DNA of 20,796 nt, from positions 1-20,796 of the forward strand of contig JACDCH010000422.1 in the NCBI GenBank assembly GCA_013694495.1, written 5' to 3'. Shown piece by piece: positions 1-7,527 of the stretch. The notes beneath the pieces are model-generated. The model was not told the DNA's origin. It saw nothing but the letters and a program-made list of their open reading frames with translations, and searched no databases. The position numbers and the translations under genes were made by a program. Numbering within the stretch: position 1 is the stretch's first letter; each line of letters begins with the position of its first letter. Source of the DNA: Acidimicrobiia bacterium. GTDB lineage: Bacteria > Actinomycetota > Acidimicrobiia > Acidimicrobiales > JACDCH01.

Positions 1-10
1 CCCCCCCCCA

Positions 11-35
11 CGCCGTCAGAGCCCTGACGACGGCG
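11..35 (-). terminator. Weak hairpin downstream of the hemerythrin gene
   Basis: Arms CGTCAG (14-19) and CTGACG (24-29) pair around a 4-nt AGCC loop, and flanking CGCC/GGCG could extend the stem with a bulge. It lies about 115 bp beyond the stop of the minus-strand hemerythrin gene and has no T-run. It could end that transcript, but the distance makes this doubtful. Nothing else is evident in 1-149. Confidence 0.25.
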
Positions 36-149
36 GGGGCCCCGAGGGGCAGCTGCGGGCAGGTCAGCGCATGGAACCGCCGCCAGGAAGGACATCATCG
101 GCCGCTCGCTCGACCTCTGACGGGCGCCGGCGAGCTCCGGGGCAGGTCC

Positions 150-968
150 TCAGCGGCGCTTGGCGGTCGCCTTCTTGGCCGCGCTCTTCTTGGCGGGAGC
201 CTTCTTCGCCGCAGCCTTCCTGGCGGTGGCCTTCCTGGCGGTGGCCTTCTTGGCGGGCGCCTTCCTCGCTGCGGCCTTCCTGACTGCCGCCTTCTTGGCT
301 GCCGCCCTCTTGGCGGGTGCCCGCTTCGCTGCGGCCTTCTTGACTGCGGCCTTCTTGGCGGTGGCCTTCCTCGCCGTCGCCTTCTTGGCGGTCGCCTTCC
401 GGGCGGCGGCCTTCCTGGCGGTGGCCTTCTTCGCCGTGGACTTCCTCGCAGCCGACTTCTTTGCCGGTGCCGGGGCCTCAGCCTCCAAGGGACGGGGTTC
501 GGTGCTGCCGAACTTGGCTTCCTCGAGGTCGGCCCGCAGCGTGGCGAGGGCCTCCGGCGACGTCGCGTCGGCCAAGCGGGGGAAGACCGTCTTCTCCTCC
601 TCCTTGACGTGCGCCTTGAACAACCCCTCGAGCTCGCGCACGGCGCCCTCGAACGCGTCGCCGCCCGGATCGGCGTTGACGAGTGCAGCGAGCGCCGCCT
701 TGGCCTCGTCGTGCTCGTGCTCGGCCTGCTCCATCATCGGGTCGCCCTCGGGCACGTTCGCCCGGATGAACGGATAGAGGATCTGCTCCTCGATGGTCGC
801 GTGCATCGAGAACTCGAAGTCCAGCTGGGCGACCAGCCCCTGGCGCGGTACCACCTCCTCGCTGGCGTGGATCTCGTCGAAGATGCGCTCGACCTTCTGG
901 TGGTCGGCGACGAGCAACTTCGCGGGATCGCTCACGTCCTCACGACGCGTGCGCTTGAACAAAGCCAT
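150..968 (-). CDS. Hemerythrin (HHE) domain protein with histone H1-like Lys/Ala tail
   Basis: The 272-residue protein has two parts. Residues about 15-135 form a hemerythrin HHE cation-binding four-helix domain with candidate di-iron ligands His23, His56, Glu60/61, His84/86, His120 and Glu124/125. Such domains bind O2, NO or iron, or sense redox state. After an acidic/proline linker (about 150-168) comes a tail of 104 residues made only of Lys, Arg, Ala, Thr, Ser, Pro and Val. It is organised as 20 in-register pentads of consensus A-[KR]-K-A-[TA] plus a terminal AKRR. Tails like this occur in bacterial H1-like proteins and mycobacterial HupB, where they bind DNA; polyphosphate binding is also possible. 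The ATG follows a good GGGAGG ribosome-binding site. The domain call is firm; DNA binding is inference. Confidence 0.9.
   Translation of the reverse strand: MALFKRTRREDVSDPAKLLVADHQKVERIFDEIHASEEVVPRQGLVAQLDFEFSMHATIEEQILYPFIRANVPEGDPMMEQAEHEHDEAKAALAALVNADPGGDAFEGAVRELEGLFKAHVKEEEKTVFPRLADATSPEALATLRADLEEAKFGSTEPRPLEAEAPAPAKKSAARKSTAKKATARKAAARKATAKKATARKATAKKAAVKKAAAKRAPAKRAAAKKAAVRKAAARKAPAKKATARKATARKAAAKKAPAKKSAAKKATAKRR
153..464 (-). repeat. 15-bp tandem coding repeat (20 pentapeptide units)
   Basis: This segment encodes residues 169-272 of the hemerythrin-domain protein. Read on the minus strand, it is 20 imperfect 15-bp units, each giving A/V-K/R-K/R-A/S-T/A/P, followed by AKRR. The unit length is constant throughout. 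Low complexity here creates long antisense open frames rich in Ala/Phe/Leu, which are not genes. Copy number may vary between strains by slippage. Confidence 0.85.
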
Positions 969-1040
969 GAACCCTCCCTGGTGCCTGGACGACCGGGGCT
1001 ACCCAAGTCGGGCGCGGCTCACACGGATGGGCGGTCCTCG

Positions 1041-1061
1041 GGCCGTTCCGGACCAACGGCC
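1041..1061 (-). terminator. Hairpin after the acyl-CoA dehydrogenase gene
   Basis: A perfect 7-bp stem, GGCCGTT / AACGGCC with a 7-nt loop, starts 3 bp downstream of the minus-strand acyl-CoA dehydrogenase stop. There is no T-run, as is common for candidate terminators in high-GC actinobacteria. It separates this gene from the hemerythrin gene, which has its own ribosome-binding site. Confidence 0.5.
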
Positions 1062-1064
1062 GCC

Positions 1065-2306
1065 TCAGCGGCGGAGGAGGTCCTTGGCGATGTGGGTGAT
1101 CTGGATCTCGTCGGTGCCGGCGTAGATCTGCAGCACCTTGGAGTCGCGGGCGAGCTGCTCGACCTGGAACTCGCTCATGTAGCCGTTGCCGCCGAAGAGC
1201 TGCACGGCCTCCATCGTGACCTCCACCGCGGCCCGGGCCGAGTAGAGCTTCATGGCCGACGCCTCCGCCAGCGACAGCTCCGCGCCGGCCGCCGACATCT
1301 CGATGTAGCGGAACACGAGGTTCTGCACGTTGAGGCGGGCCACCTCCATCCGGGCGAGCTTGTCCTGGATCAGCTGGAACTCGCCGATGGGCTTGCCGAA
1401 CTGGACCCGGTCCTTGGCGTACTGGACGCACAGCTGCAGGCACTGCTCGATCATCCCGAGCGCCATCGCCGCCACGCCCGAGCGCTCGATGGAGAACGTC
1501 GCCTTGGCGCCCTCGCGGCCGCCGCCGGCCACGTCCTCGGACTCGCCGAGCAGGCGGTCGATGCCGCAGCGCACGTCGGTCACGAAGAGCTCGCCCGTGG
1601 GTGAGCTGTGCATGCCCATCTTCCGCAGCGGCTTCGACTGCTCGAGGCCGGGCATGCCCCGGTCGAGCACGAACGACAGGACCTTGCGCTCCGCGGGCGG
1701 GTTGCCCTCGTCGAGCTTGCAGATGAAGACGATCGTGTCGGCGTAGGGGCCGTTCGTGATGAACGTCTTCGAGCCGTTGAGGACGTACTCGTCGCCGTCA
1801 CGCTTGGCGGTGGCCCGCATCGAGCCGAAGGCGTCGGAGCCTGAGCCCGGTTCGGTGATCGCCCACGCCCCGATCTTCTCGAGCGTCAGGAGCTCCCCCG
1901 CCCACCGCTCCTTCTGCGCCGTCGTGCCCTTGCTCATGATGGCGGCCGACGTGAGGCCCATCGAGACGCCCATGGCGGTGACCATGCCCGGGCACCACCG
2001 GCACAGCTCGATGATCGGCAGCATCGTCATCGCCACCGCGTTCGGGTCGCGCGGCCGCTCGGCGCGTTCGGCCTTCGCCGGCACCGTCTCCTCGCCGGCG
2101 GCGATGCGCTTCTCCTGCTCGATGGTCTGCTTGAAGCGCTCGCGCGCCATGGCGTCCATGCCGAAGGTGGCGAACAGCTTCCGGAGCACGTCGTAGGGCG
2201 GCGTGTCGCCGTGCTCGAACTCCTCGCGCCGGGGGGCGATCTCCGCGTCGATGAACTGGCGTACGGCGTCGCGGATCATCAGCTGCTCATCGGACCATTG
2301 GTACAC
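1065..2306 (-). CDS. Acyl-CoA dehydrogenase family protein
   Basis: A FAD-dependent flavoenzyme of 413 residues, close to the usual family length, predicted to introduce an alpha-beta double bond into an acyl-CoA. Visible family blocks are the substrate/FAD loop WAITEPGSGSDAFG (about residues 148-161), the middle beta domain with TFITNGPYAD, the C-terminal helical block with KDRVQFGKPIG, and QLFGGNGYMSEFQVEQLARD. The catalytic Glu of medium-chain enzymes (YEGT) is replaced here by Ala (IYAGTDEIQ). A Glu is present in FSIERSG at about the position used by isovaleryl- and long-chain-CoA dehydrogenases, so that residue is the likely base. GTG start with GGGAGG upstream. It is divergent from the MBOAT gene across a 66-bp gap holding a palindrome. 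Substrate unknown. Confidence 0.93.
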   Translation of the reverse strand: MYQWSDEQLMIRDAVRQFIDAEIAPRREEFEHGDTPPYDVLRKLFATFGMDAMARERFKQTIEQEKRIAAGEETVPAKAERAERPRDPNAVAMTMLPIIELCRWCPGMVTAMGVSMGLTSAAIMSKGTTAQKERWAGELLTLEKIGAWAITEPGSGSDAFGSMRATAKRDGDEYVLNGSKTFITNGPYADTIVFICKLDEGNPPAERKVLSFVLDRGMPGLEQSKPLRKMGMHSSPTGELFVTDVRCGIDRLLGESEDVAGGGREGAKATFSIERSGVAAMALGMIEQCLQLCVQYAKDRVQFGKPIGEFQLIQDKLARMEVARLNVQNLVFRYIEMSAAGAELSLAEASAMKLYSARAAVEVTMEAVQLFGGNGYMSEFQVEQLARDSKVLQIYAGTDEIQITHIAKDLLRR

Positions 2307-2326
2307 GAGTGCCCTCCCGGGACGAA

Positions 2327-2344
2327 CTTGACTGGTCGGTCAAG
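2327..2344. promoter_or_regulatory. Palindromic operator-like site, TetR-family style
   Basis: CTTGACTGGTCGGTCAAG has perfect 6-bp arms (CTTGAC/GTCAAG) around TGGTCG, in the 66-bp gap between the divergent acyl-CoA dehydrogenase and MBOAT genes. Palindromes of this GACyGGTCGGTC kind are typical operators of actinobacterial TetR-family repressors, often near fatty-acid genes. Each arm also reads TTGAC, a possible -35 element on either strand. No regulator gene lies in the window. The palindrome is seen; its role is inferred. Confidence 0.5.
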
Positions 2345-2372
2345 CGTAGTGACCCTCCGCGGAGCGTCCCGG

Positions 2373-3815
2373 ATGCCCGTCTACGGTGGCGCGCCGGTGC
2401 TGTTCCCGACGGTGGCGTTCGCGGTGTTCTTCGTCGTCGCGTTCCTCGTGAACTGGTTGCTCCGTCCGCACCACCACGTGTGGCTCCTGGCCGTGGCGGC
2501 GCTGAGCTTCGCCTTCTACGGCTACGCGCCGGGCTCCCGCCGGTTCGTGCTCCTCCTCCTGGCCTCGGCGCTGGCCAACTGGCTGTTCGGCGAGGCGATC
2601 GCTCGCGCCCTCGGCCCCGACCGGACCCGCACCCCGGCCTCCATCCGGCTGGTCCGCGCCGCTGTTGTCACCAACCTCGCCGTGCTCGGGTACTTCAAGT
2701 ACTACGGCTGGCTGGCCGACGGGCTGCTGCCGTTCATCCCCTACCGCGAGATCGTGCTGCCCGTCGCCATCTCGTTCTTCACGTTCCACGCCCTCAGCTA
2801 CGTGATCGACATCGGGCGCGGCGTCATCAGCCCGATGCGGCTCGACGAGTTCGCCCTCTACCTGTCGTTCTTCCCGCACCTCGTCGCCGGCCCGATCGTG
2901 CGGGCCAGCGAGTTCCAGCCCCAGCTCCGGGAGCCGGCCGACCCCCGTCGCATCCCCTTCGCCGAAGCCTCGCGCCTCATCGTCGCCGGGCTGTTCAAGA
3001 AGGTGGTCGTGTCGAGCTACCTCGCCACCGAGATCGTCGATCCGGTCTTCGGCGCGCCGGCGGCCCACGGGCCCCTGGAGCTGCTGGTCGCTGTCTACGC
3101 CTACGCGATCCAGATCTACGCCGACTTCTCGGGCTACACCGACATCGCCATCGGGTGCGCCCTGCTCCTCGGGATCCGCTTCCCGCAGAACTTCGACGCG
3201 CCGTACCGGGCCCTGTCGCTCCAGGACTTCTGGCGGCGGTGGCACATGACCCTGTCGCGCTGGTTGCGGGACTACCTCTACATCCCGCTGGGCGGCAACC
3301 GGAAGGGCGAGCGCCGCACCTACGTGAACCTGGGCCTGACCATGGTGATCGGCGGGCTGTGGCACGGCGCGGCGTGGACGTTCGTGATCTGGGGGGCCAT
3401 CCACGGCGGCTTCCTGGCTGTCGAGCGGTGGGTGCGGGAGCGGTGGCGGGCCTCGTACCCGGACCCCGTGCTCCCCGCCGCCGCATCGGGCGTTCTGCGC
3501 TGGGTCCTCACCTTCCACGTGGTCTGCCTGGCGTGGATCTTCTTCCGGGCCGACTCCTTCGCCACCGCCAGCGACGTGATCGCCGGCATCGTTGCCGGGT
3601 CCGGGCCGGCCCCACTCGTGACGACGCTCGTCCTGGTCACCATCGGGCTGGCGCTGCTCAGCCAGTTCGTCCCCGCGGCTGCGGTCGAGACCGTGCAGCG
3701 AGGGTTCGCCCGCTGGGGCCCGGCCGCGCAGGTGGCCGCGCTGGTCATCGCCCTCACCACCATCGACGTCCTCGGCCCCGACGGGGTCGCCCCCTTCATC
3801 TACTTCCAGTTCTAG
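2373..3815 (+). CDS. MBOAT family O-acyltransferase (AlgI/PatA/DltB-like)
   Basis: An integral membrane protein of 480 residues with many hydrophobic helices. MBOAT enzymes of the AlgI type move acetyl groups from the cytoplasm for transfer to extracytoplasmic polysaccharide. The hallmark region is present: DFWRRWHMTLSRWLRDYLY with His291, then PLGGNRKG, then GGLWHGAAWTFVIWGA with the invariant His331. YADFSGYTDIAIG and FFPHLVAGPIVR are also family-typical. I chose the ATG at 2373 because residues before it are not family-like and would run through the divergent promoter region. The SGNH hydrolase gene follows after 5 bp with its ribosome-binding site over the stop, so the two are surely co-transcribed. 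The acceptor polymer cannot be told from sequence. Confidence 0.93.
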   Translation: MPVYGGAPVLFPTVAFAVFFVVAFLVNWLLRPHHHVWLLAVAALSFAFYGYAPGSRRFVLLLLASALANWLFGEAIARALGPDRTRTPASIRLVRAAVVTNLAVLGYFKYYGWLADGLLPFIPYREIVLPVAISFFTFHALSYVIDIGRGVISPMRLDEFALYLSFFPHLVAGPIVRASEFQPQLREPADPRRIPFAEASRLIVAGLFKKVVVSSYLATEIVDPVFGAPAAHGPLELLVAVYAYAIQIYADFSGYTDIAIGCALLLGIRFPQNFDAPYRALSLQDFWRRWHMTLSRWLRDYLYIPLGGNRKGERRTYVNLGLTMVIGGLWHGAAWTFVIWGAIHGGFLAVERWVRERWRASYPDPVLPAAASGVLRWVLTFHVVCLAWIFFRADSFATASDVIAGIVAGSGPAPLVTTLVLVTIGLALLSQFVPAAAVETVQRGFARWGPAAQVAALVIALTTIDVLGPDGVAPFIYFQF

Positions 3816-3820
3816 GAGCC

Positions 3821-4945
3821 ATGACCCCGCCGTCGCGCCTCCGCCCCCGTCCCGGTCCGCCGGGGCGCGCCCGCAGGGGCCGGGTCCGAGTGGGCCCCCC
3901 TCCCTGGCGCCGGCGGCGACGGCACGGGCTGCAGCCCGCCGGCGAGATCCTCCTGGTCGCCGTCGCCGCGCTCCTCGTCGCCGCCCTCGTGAACGTCGAC
4001 GCCCTGGTCGAGCGGGCCGAGCGCAAGCCGCTCGGTCCGACCCGGGACCTGTCGCTCGCCATCTGGCACCCGGTGCAGGACGTCGCCCACGTGCTGCAGC
4101 TCCACCGCATCCGCCAGCTCGGCGACTGGGTCGCGGGGAGCGACGAGACCGCCCCCACGACCCCGCCGACCACCGTGCCGGACGACGGCGGCCCGACCCG
4201 CACCTTGCCCCCGCGCCCCGAGCTCCGCCCGCCGACGGCCGCGGCCCCGTTGCGGCTGTGGGTGGGGGGCGACTCCATCGTGCGCGACGTCTCCGAGTCG
4301 GTGCTGCGCCTCGCCGCCGACGATCCCCTGCTGTCCCCCGTCGCCCACTACGAGATCTCCAGTGGCCTGACCCGGCCCGACTACTTCGACTGGCCGGCGG
4401 CGCTGGCGGCCGACATGGCCGCCACCGACCCCGAGGTCGTGTTCGTGATGTTCGGGGCGAACGACGCGCAAGGGATCGTGGCGGCCGAAGGTCGGGTCTT
4501 CCAGGAGGTGAGCGACCCCGGCTGGCAGGACGAGTACCGGTCTCGGGTCGAAGCGGTCATGGACCAGCTGCGCGCCGACGGCCGCCTCGTGTTCTGGGTC
4601 GGGCAGCCGCCCATGCGCGACGCCGCGTTCGACGCCCGCATCGCCATCCTCGACCGCATCTACCGAGAGGCGGCGGAGTCCCGCCCGTGGGTGGAGTTCG
4701 TCGACACCGTGCCACTGTTCGGCGCACCCGACGGCACCTACCGCGACCGGCTGCCTGGTCCCGACGGCTCGCCGCTGGACCTCCGCCAGGGCGACGGCAT
4801 CCACCTCAGCCGGGAGGGAGCCGACCTGCTGGCCACGCACCTGCTCGACCTCGTCGCGGCCGAGATCGAGCAGGTGTCCCCGACCACGACGGCGACCACC
4901 GCACCGACCGCCGCCACGACGACGACGGCGACGGCGAGCGGCTGA
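3821..4945 (+). CDS. Membrane-anchored SGNH/GDSL hydrolase (DUF459-like), MBOAT partner
   Basis: A protein of 374 residues with a very Arg/Pro-rich cytoplasmic start (about 1-35), one membrane helix (about 40-60), a Thr/Pro/Asp linker (about 105-140) and an extracytoplasmic SGNH domain (about 145-350). Block I is GGDSIVRD with nucleophile Ser152, block III is MFGANDAQG, and block V is DGIHLS with Asp325 and His328, so the triad looks complete. The C-terminus is Thr/Ala-rich. TAGGAGCC at the MBOAT stop supplies the ribosome-binding site. By analogy with PatA/PatB and AlgI/AlgX pairs, it probably transfers or removes acetyl groups on a surface glycan. Its TGA abuts the stop of the converging yceH-like gene, making TGATCA. 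Confidence 0.88.
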   Translation: MTPPSRLRPRPGPPGRARRGRVRVGPPPWRRRRRHGLQPAGEILLVAVAALLVAALVNVDALVERAERKPLGPTRDLSLAIWHPVQDVAHVLQLHRIRQLGDWVAGSDETAPTTPPTTVPDDGGPTRTLPPRPELRPPTAAAPLRLWVGGDSIVRDVSESVLRLAADDPLLSPVAHYEISSGLTRPDYFDWPAALAADMAATDPEVVFVMFGANDAQGIVAAEGRVFQEVSDPGWQDEYRSRVEAVMDQLRADGRLVFWVGQPPMRDAAFDARIAILDRIYREAAESRPWVEFVDTVPLFGAPDGTYRDRLPGPDGSPLDLRQGDGIHLSREGADLLATHLLDLVAAEIEQVSPTTTATTAPTAATTTTATASG

Positions 4946-5605
4946 TCAGCCCTCCGAGCTGAGACCGAGCTCCTGCTCCAGGCGGGCGAGCCGGGCCCGC
5001 AGCGACGCGACCTCGACCTCGAGCGCGGCCACCCGGTCGTGGGCGGCCGGGTGGGTCGCGCCGATGTGGGGACGGGGCGAGGCGAACGTCGCCAGCGACT
5101 CCACGTCGATCGGTCCCGAGAGCAGGTGGGCCCAGCGCTGGCCGTGCTGGCCCGGCTGGCGGGGCAGCTCGACGACCAACGGGTCGTCGCGGTCGGCGAG
5201 GGCGCTCAGCGTCGCCTCCACGTCCTCGGGCGACGAGAACCCATGCAGGCGTTCGGTCCGGCTGCGCAGCTCGCCCGGGGTCTGCGCGCCGCGCAGCACG
5301 AGCGCCGAGAGGACCGCCAGCTCCGGGGCATCGAGGTCGAGGAGCTCGTCGGCGACGTGGCGGAACTTCGTGGCCCGTTCGCCCTGCACCGGGTGCACGA
5401 AGCGCACCAGCCCCCGGGCCTTGAGGGAGTCGAGGGCCCGCTGCACCGTGAGGTCGTCGAAGGCGACGACCGGATCACGCGACGACGTCTGGTTGCACGC
5501 CTGGCGGAGGGCGTTGCGGGTGAGCGGGTACGTGTCGGGGACCGCCGCCTCCTTCTCCACCAGGCAGCCGAGCACACGGGCTTCCGCCGGGGTCAGGGGC
5601 TCCAC
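4946..5605 (-). CDS. YceH family protein (DUF480)
   Basis: A two-winged-helix protein of the YceH/DUF480 family, of unknown molecular role. Diagnostic stretches are LTPAEARVLGCLVEKE at the start, TYPLTRNALRQACNQ with SSRDPVV, LRGAQTPGELRSRTERLHGF, then VVELPRQPGQHGQRWAHLL. The C-terminus (about 190-219) is a short predicted coiled coil, as in homologues. I place the start at GTG 5605, giving 219 residues, near the 215 of E. coli YceH. The frame stays open to GTG 5788, but those 61 extra residues are Pro/Arg-rich with poorer third-position GC and no family similarity. Neither start has a clear ribosome-binding site. The gene converges with the SGNH gene. Confidence 0.85.
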   Translation of the reverse strand: MEPLTPAEARVLGCLVEKEAAVPDTYPLTRNALRQACNQTSSRDPVVAFDDLTVQRALDSLKARGLVRFVHPVQGERATKFRHVADELLDLDAPELAVLSALVLRGAQTPGELRSRTERLHGFSSPEDVEATLSALADRDDPLVVELPRQPGQHGQRWAHLLSGPIDVESLATFASPRPHIGATHPAAHDRVAALEVEVASLRARLARLEQELGLSSEG

Positions 5606-6080
5606 CGGACGGAGGGTAGGCGGCCGCCGAAACGGCCCGCCGGGAGCGCGCTCGTGGTCCGGCCGAGGCGGGCCGGAAACGGTTGGGGCCCCGGGCCGCA
5701 CCAGCCGGAGCTGGGCGGCAGCCGGGGCCACCGTCGGCCGGGGATCCACCGAGCGACCGTTTCGTGGCGTTAGCCTCTCGACGTTCACTCACATCGCCCG
5801 TCGGAGCCGAGGCCCCGGCGGGCGATGCCCTTTTCCGCCGTCCCCTCGGACCGTGAGGCCGTCGGTTCTGGCGAACGGTGCATCTCCGTCCTCCCGCTGC
5901 GGTCGTTTGCGCTGCGTTCCGGGAGGGTTCTCGACGGCCGGAGCCGCCGGGTCACCTGCCCGGTGGAAGAGCTCGCCGCGCCGGCCGGAGCCGGTGCGCT
6001 TCCCCCTTCCCGCATCGCTCGTGTCGCTGCGGTAGGTGCACCATGGACCGGCCCGAACCACAGGTCAAGGGGTAAGCGCA

Positions 6081-6154
6081 CAACTCACAGGGTCATCCCC
6101 AGGGTTTCTCGTCCGTCCACAGGAAGCGGCTGGTTGTCCACCGCGGGACCCACA
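6081..6154 (+). promoter_or_regulatory. Cluster of degenerate DnaA-box-like 9-mers
   Basis: Five same-orientation 9-mers begin at 6081, 6093, 6113, 6134 and 6146: CAACTCACA, TCATCCCCA, CCGTCCACA, TTGTCCACC and GGACCCACA. The actinobacterial DnaA box is TTGTCCACA. The fourth copy differs at one position and the third at two; the others are weak. Start spacings are 12, 20, 21 and 12 bp, and CAGG or CAGGG follows four of the copies. This could be a DnaA-titration or regulatory site, another iterated operator, or chance. No dnaA or dnaN is nearby. Confidence 0.3.
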
Positions 6155-6160
6155 GGGAGA

Positions 6161-6173
6161 CGCCCTTCGGGCG
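6161..6173 (-). terminator. Short hairpin after the histidine kinase gene
   Basis: CGCCC and GGGCG (6161-6165 / 6169-6173) form a 5-bp GC stem with a 3-nt loop, 1 bp beyond the kinase stop codon. There is no T-run. It is a modest terminator candidate. Confidence 0.35.
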
Positions 6174-6174
6174 C

Positions 6175-7518
6175 TCAGCCGGGGGCGCCGGACGGCCCTG
6201 ACGGCTGCTGCTCGGGAAGCGAGACGCGCACCGTGCAGCCGCCGGCGTCGTTGCCGGCGATCCGGATCGTGCCGTTGTGGTTGGCCACGACGCGCGCGCA
6301 CACGGCGAGGCCGATGCCGAGGCCCGGCGTGGCCACGGTGTTCGGCCGCGAGAACATCTCGAACACGGACTTGCGGTGCTCGGGCGCGATGCCCACGCCG
6401 TTGTCGGCCACCGTGATGTCGTGGACGGCGCCGCGCCGGCTGGCGTCGACGGTGACCGCCGGGGGCCGGTCGGGCCGGTGGAACTTCAGCGCGTTGGCGA
6501 TGAGGTTCTGGAACAGCTGGCGGATCTGCGTCGGGCTGCCCTCCACGACCGGCAGCGAGCGGACCGTCACGGTCGCGCCGGTGTCGGCGATCGCCGCTTC
6601 CAGGTCGGCGAGCACGTCGTCGACCAGCGCCCGGATGTCGACCGGCTCCGTCCGCCCGACGGGCACCCCGGCCAAGGCGAGGGCGAATACGTCGTCGATG
6701 AGGAGCCGCATCCGCCGTGCGGCCCGCTGCGCGGCGTCGGCGTAGGTGGCCGCCTGGTCGCCCTTCTCCGGGTGCTCCACGGCCACGGCTCGTAGCGCCG
6801 CGAGGAAGCCTTCCATGACGACCAACGGCTGGCTGAGGTCGTGCGACACCACCGAAGCGAACTGCTGCAGTTCGCGGTTCGAGCGCTCCAGCTCCTCGTT
6901 GCGGATGGCCAGGTCGCGGGCGGCCGCCGCCCGCTCGACGGAGCTGACGATGAGCTCGCCGACCGTTCGCATCCGGGAGACGGTCGCGGGCGGCCAGGAC
7001 GTCGATCGGTGCCGGGCCTCGAAGCCGATGAAGCCCACCGTCTGCTCCTTCGCCATCAACGGCACGAACAGGATGGAGCGGACGCCGTCGCCGCGCAGCG
7101 CGGCGACCGCCTCGGGGCCGTGCGCCTCGAGCTCCCCGATGTCCTCGGCGTGGACGGGCTCCCCCGATCGCAGCGAGCGGAACCAGAACCGCTGCGCCTC
7201 GTGCGGCAGGGAGGCGATCGGGGTGTTGCGCTGCTCGACCCCGGGCGCCCACCACTCGTCGAAGGCCTGGCCGCCGGATCGTCCCTCGACTTCCGTCTTG
7301 AGCACGTAGGCCCGGTCGGCGCCGACGGCTCGGGCCAGACGCTCGAGGCTGGCGTGGATGGTGACGTCGATGTCGGCCGGCTCCGCCCCGAGCAGCTCGG
7401 TGGACATGGCCATCACGAGATCGTCGAGCGAGCCCTCCACCGCCAGCAGGATGCCACCGTCGGCCGCACCGCCGGCGTCATGCCGGTCGGTGCCGAGCCC
7501 GAGCCGGCGGGTGGGCAT
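6175..7518 (-). CDS. GAF-domain sensor histidine kinase
   Basis: A sensor kinase without membrane helices, so probably cytoplasmic. From the ATG at 7518 it has 447 residues. About 50-198 is a GAF sensor domain (RAYVLK near the start, RSILFVPLMAKEQTVGFIGF near the end), followed by a coiled linker. The HisKA domain carries phosphoacceptor His226 in SVVSHDLSQPL, and the HATPase domain has an N box (LFQNLIANALKFH), G1 (DNGVGIAP) and G2 (GLGIGLAV). The SHDLxxPL form is typical of phytochrome-like soluble kinases. The start is uncertain: ATG 7518 lies only 9 bp from the divergent DUF7662-like ATG, and GTG 7440 or ATG 7413 would leave promoter space. No response regulator gene is adjacent, so it is an orphan here. 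Confidence 0.88.
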   Translation of the reverse strand: MPTRRLGLGTDRHDAGGAADGGILLAVEGSLDDLVMAMSTELLGAEPADIDVTIHASLERLARAVGADRAYVLKTEVEGRSGGQAFDEWWAPGVEQRNTPIASLPHEAQRFWFRSLRSGEPVHAEDIGELEAHGPEAVAALRGDGVRSILFVPLMAKEQTVGFIGFEARHRSTSWPPATVSRMRTVGELIVSSVERAAAARDLAIRNEELERSNRELQQFASVVSHDLSQPLVVMEGFLAALRAVAVEHPEKGDQAATYADAAQRAARRMRLLIDDVFALALAGVPVGRTEPVDIRALVDDVLADLEAAIADTGATVTVRSLPVVEGSPTQIRQLFQNLIANALKFHRPDRPPAVTVDASRRGAVHDITVADNGVGIAPEHRKSVFEMFSRPNTVATPGLGIGLAVCARVVANHNGTIRIAGNDAGGCTVRVSLPEQQPSGPSGAPG

Positions 7519-7527
7519 GCTGGCGCC

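Larger units (their letters stand above)
5606..6174. other. Intergenic region without a convincing gene
   Basis: This 569-bp gap separates the start of the yceH-like gene from the stop of the histidine kinase gene, both on the minus strand. Open frames exist in it but show no family features and weak third-position bias. It must hold the yceH promoter, though I cannot point to a -35/-10 pair. The right third holds DnaA-box-like repeats and a hairpin, listed separately. Confidence 0.6.

Noticed and set aside
160..777. Long plus-strand frame rich in Ala, Phe and Leu
   Set aside because: It is the antisense of the Lys/Ala tail repeat of the hemerythrin gene; the periodic DNA keeps several frames open.
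609..1604. 331-codon plus-strand frame
   Set aside because: Antisense to the acyl-CoA dehydrogenase and hemerythrin genes, with no domain or start signal.
2309..3820. 878-codon frame in front of the SGNH gene
   Set aside because: The first 504 codons are a shadow of the MBOAT gene; the SGNH protein starts at 3821 after a proper ribosome-binding site.
5606..5788. N-terminal extension of the YceH-like protein to GTG 5788
   Set aside because: Pro/Arg-rich, weaker third-position GC, no family match and no ribosome-binding site; kept only as an alternative start.
6081..6154. Chromosomal replication origin
   Set aside because: The boxes are mostly degenerate, no AT-rich unwinding region is present, and dnaA, dnaN, gyrB and rpmH are absent.
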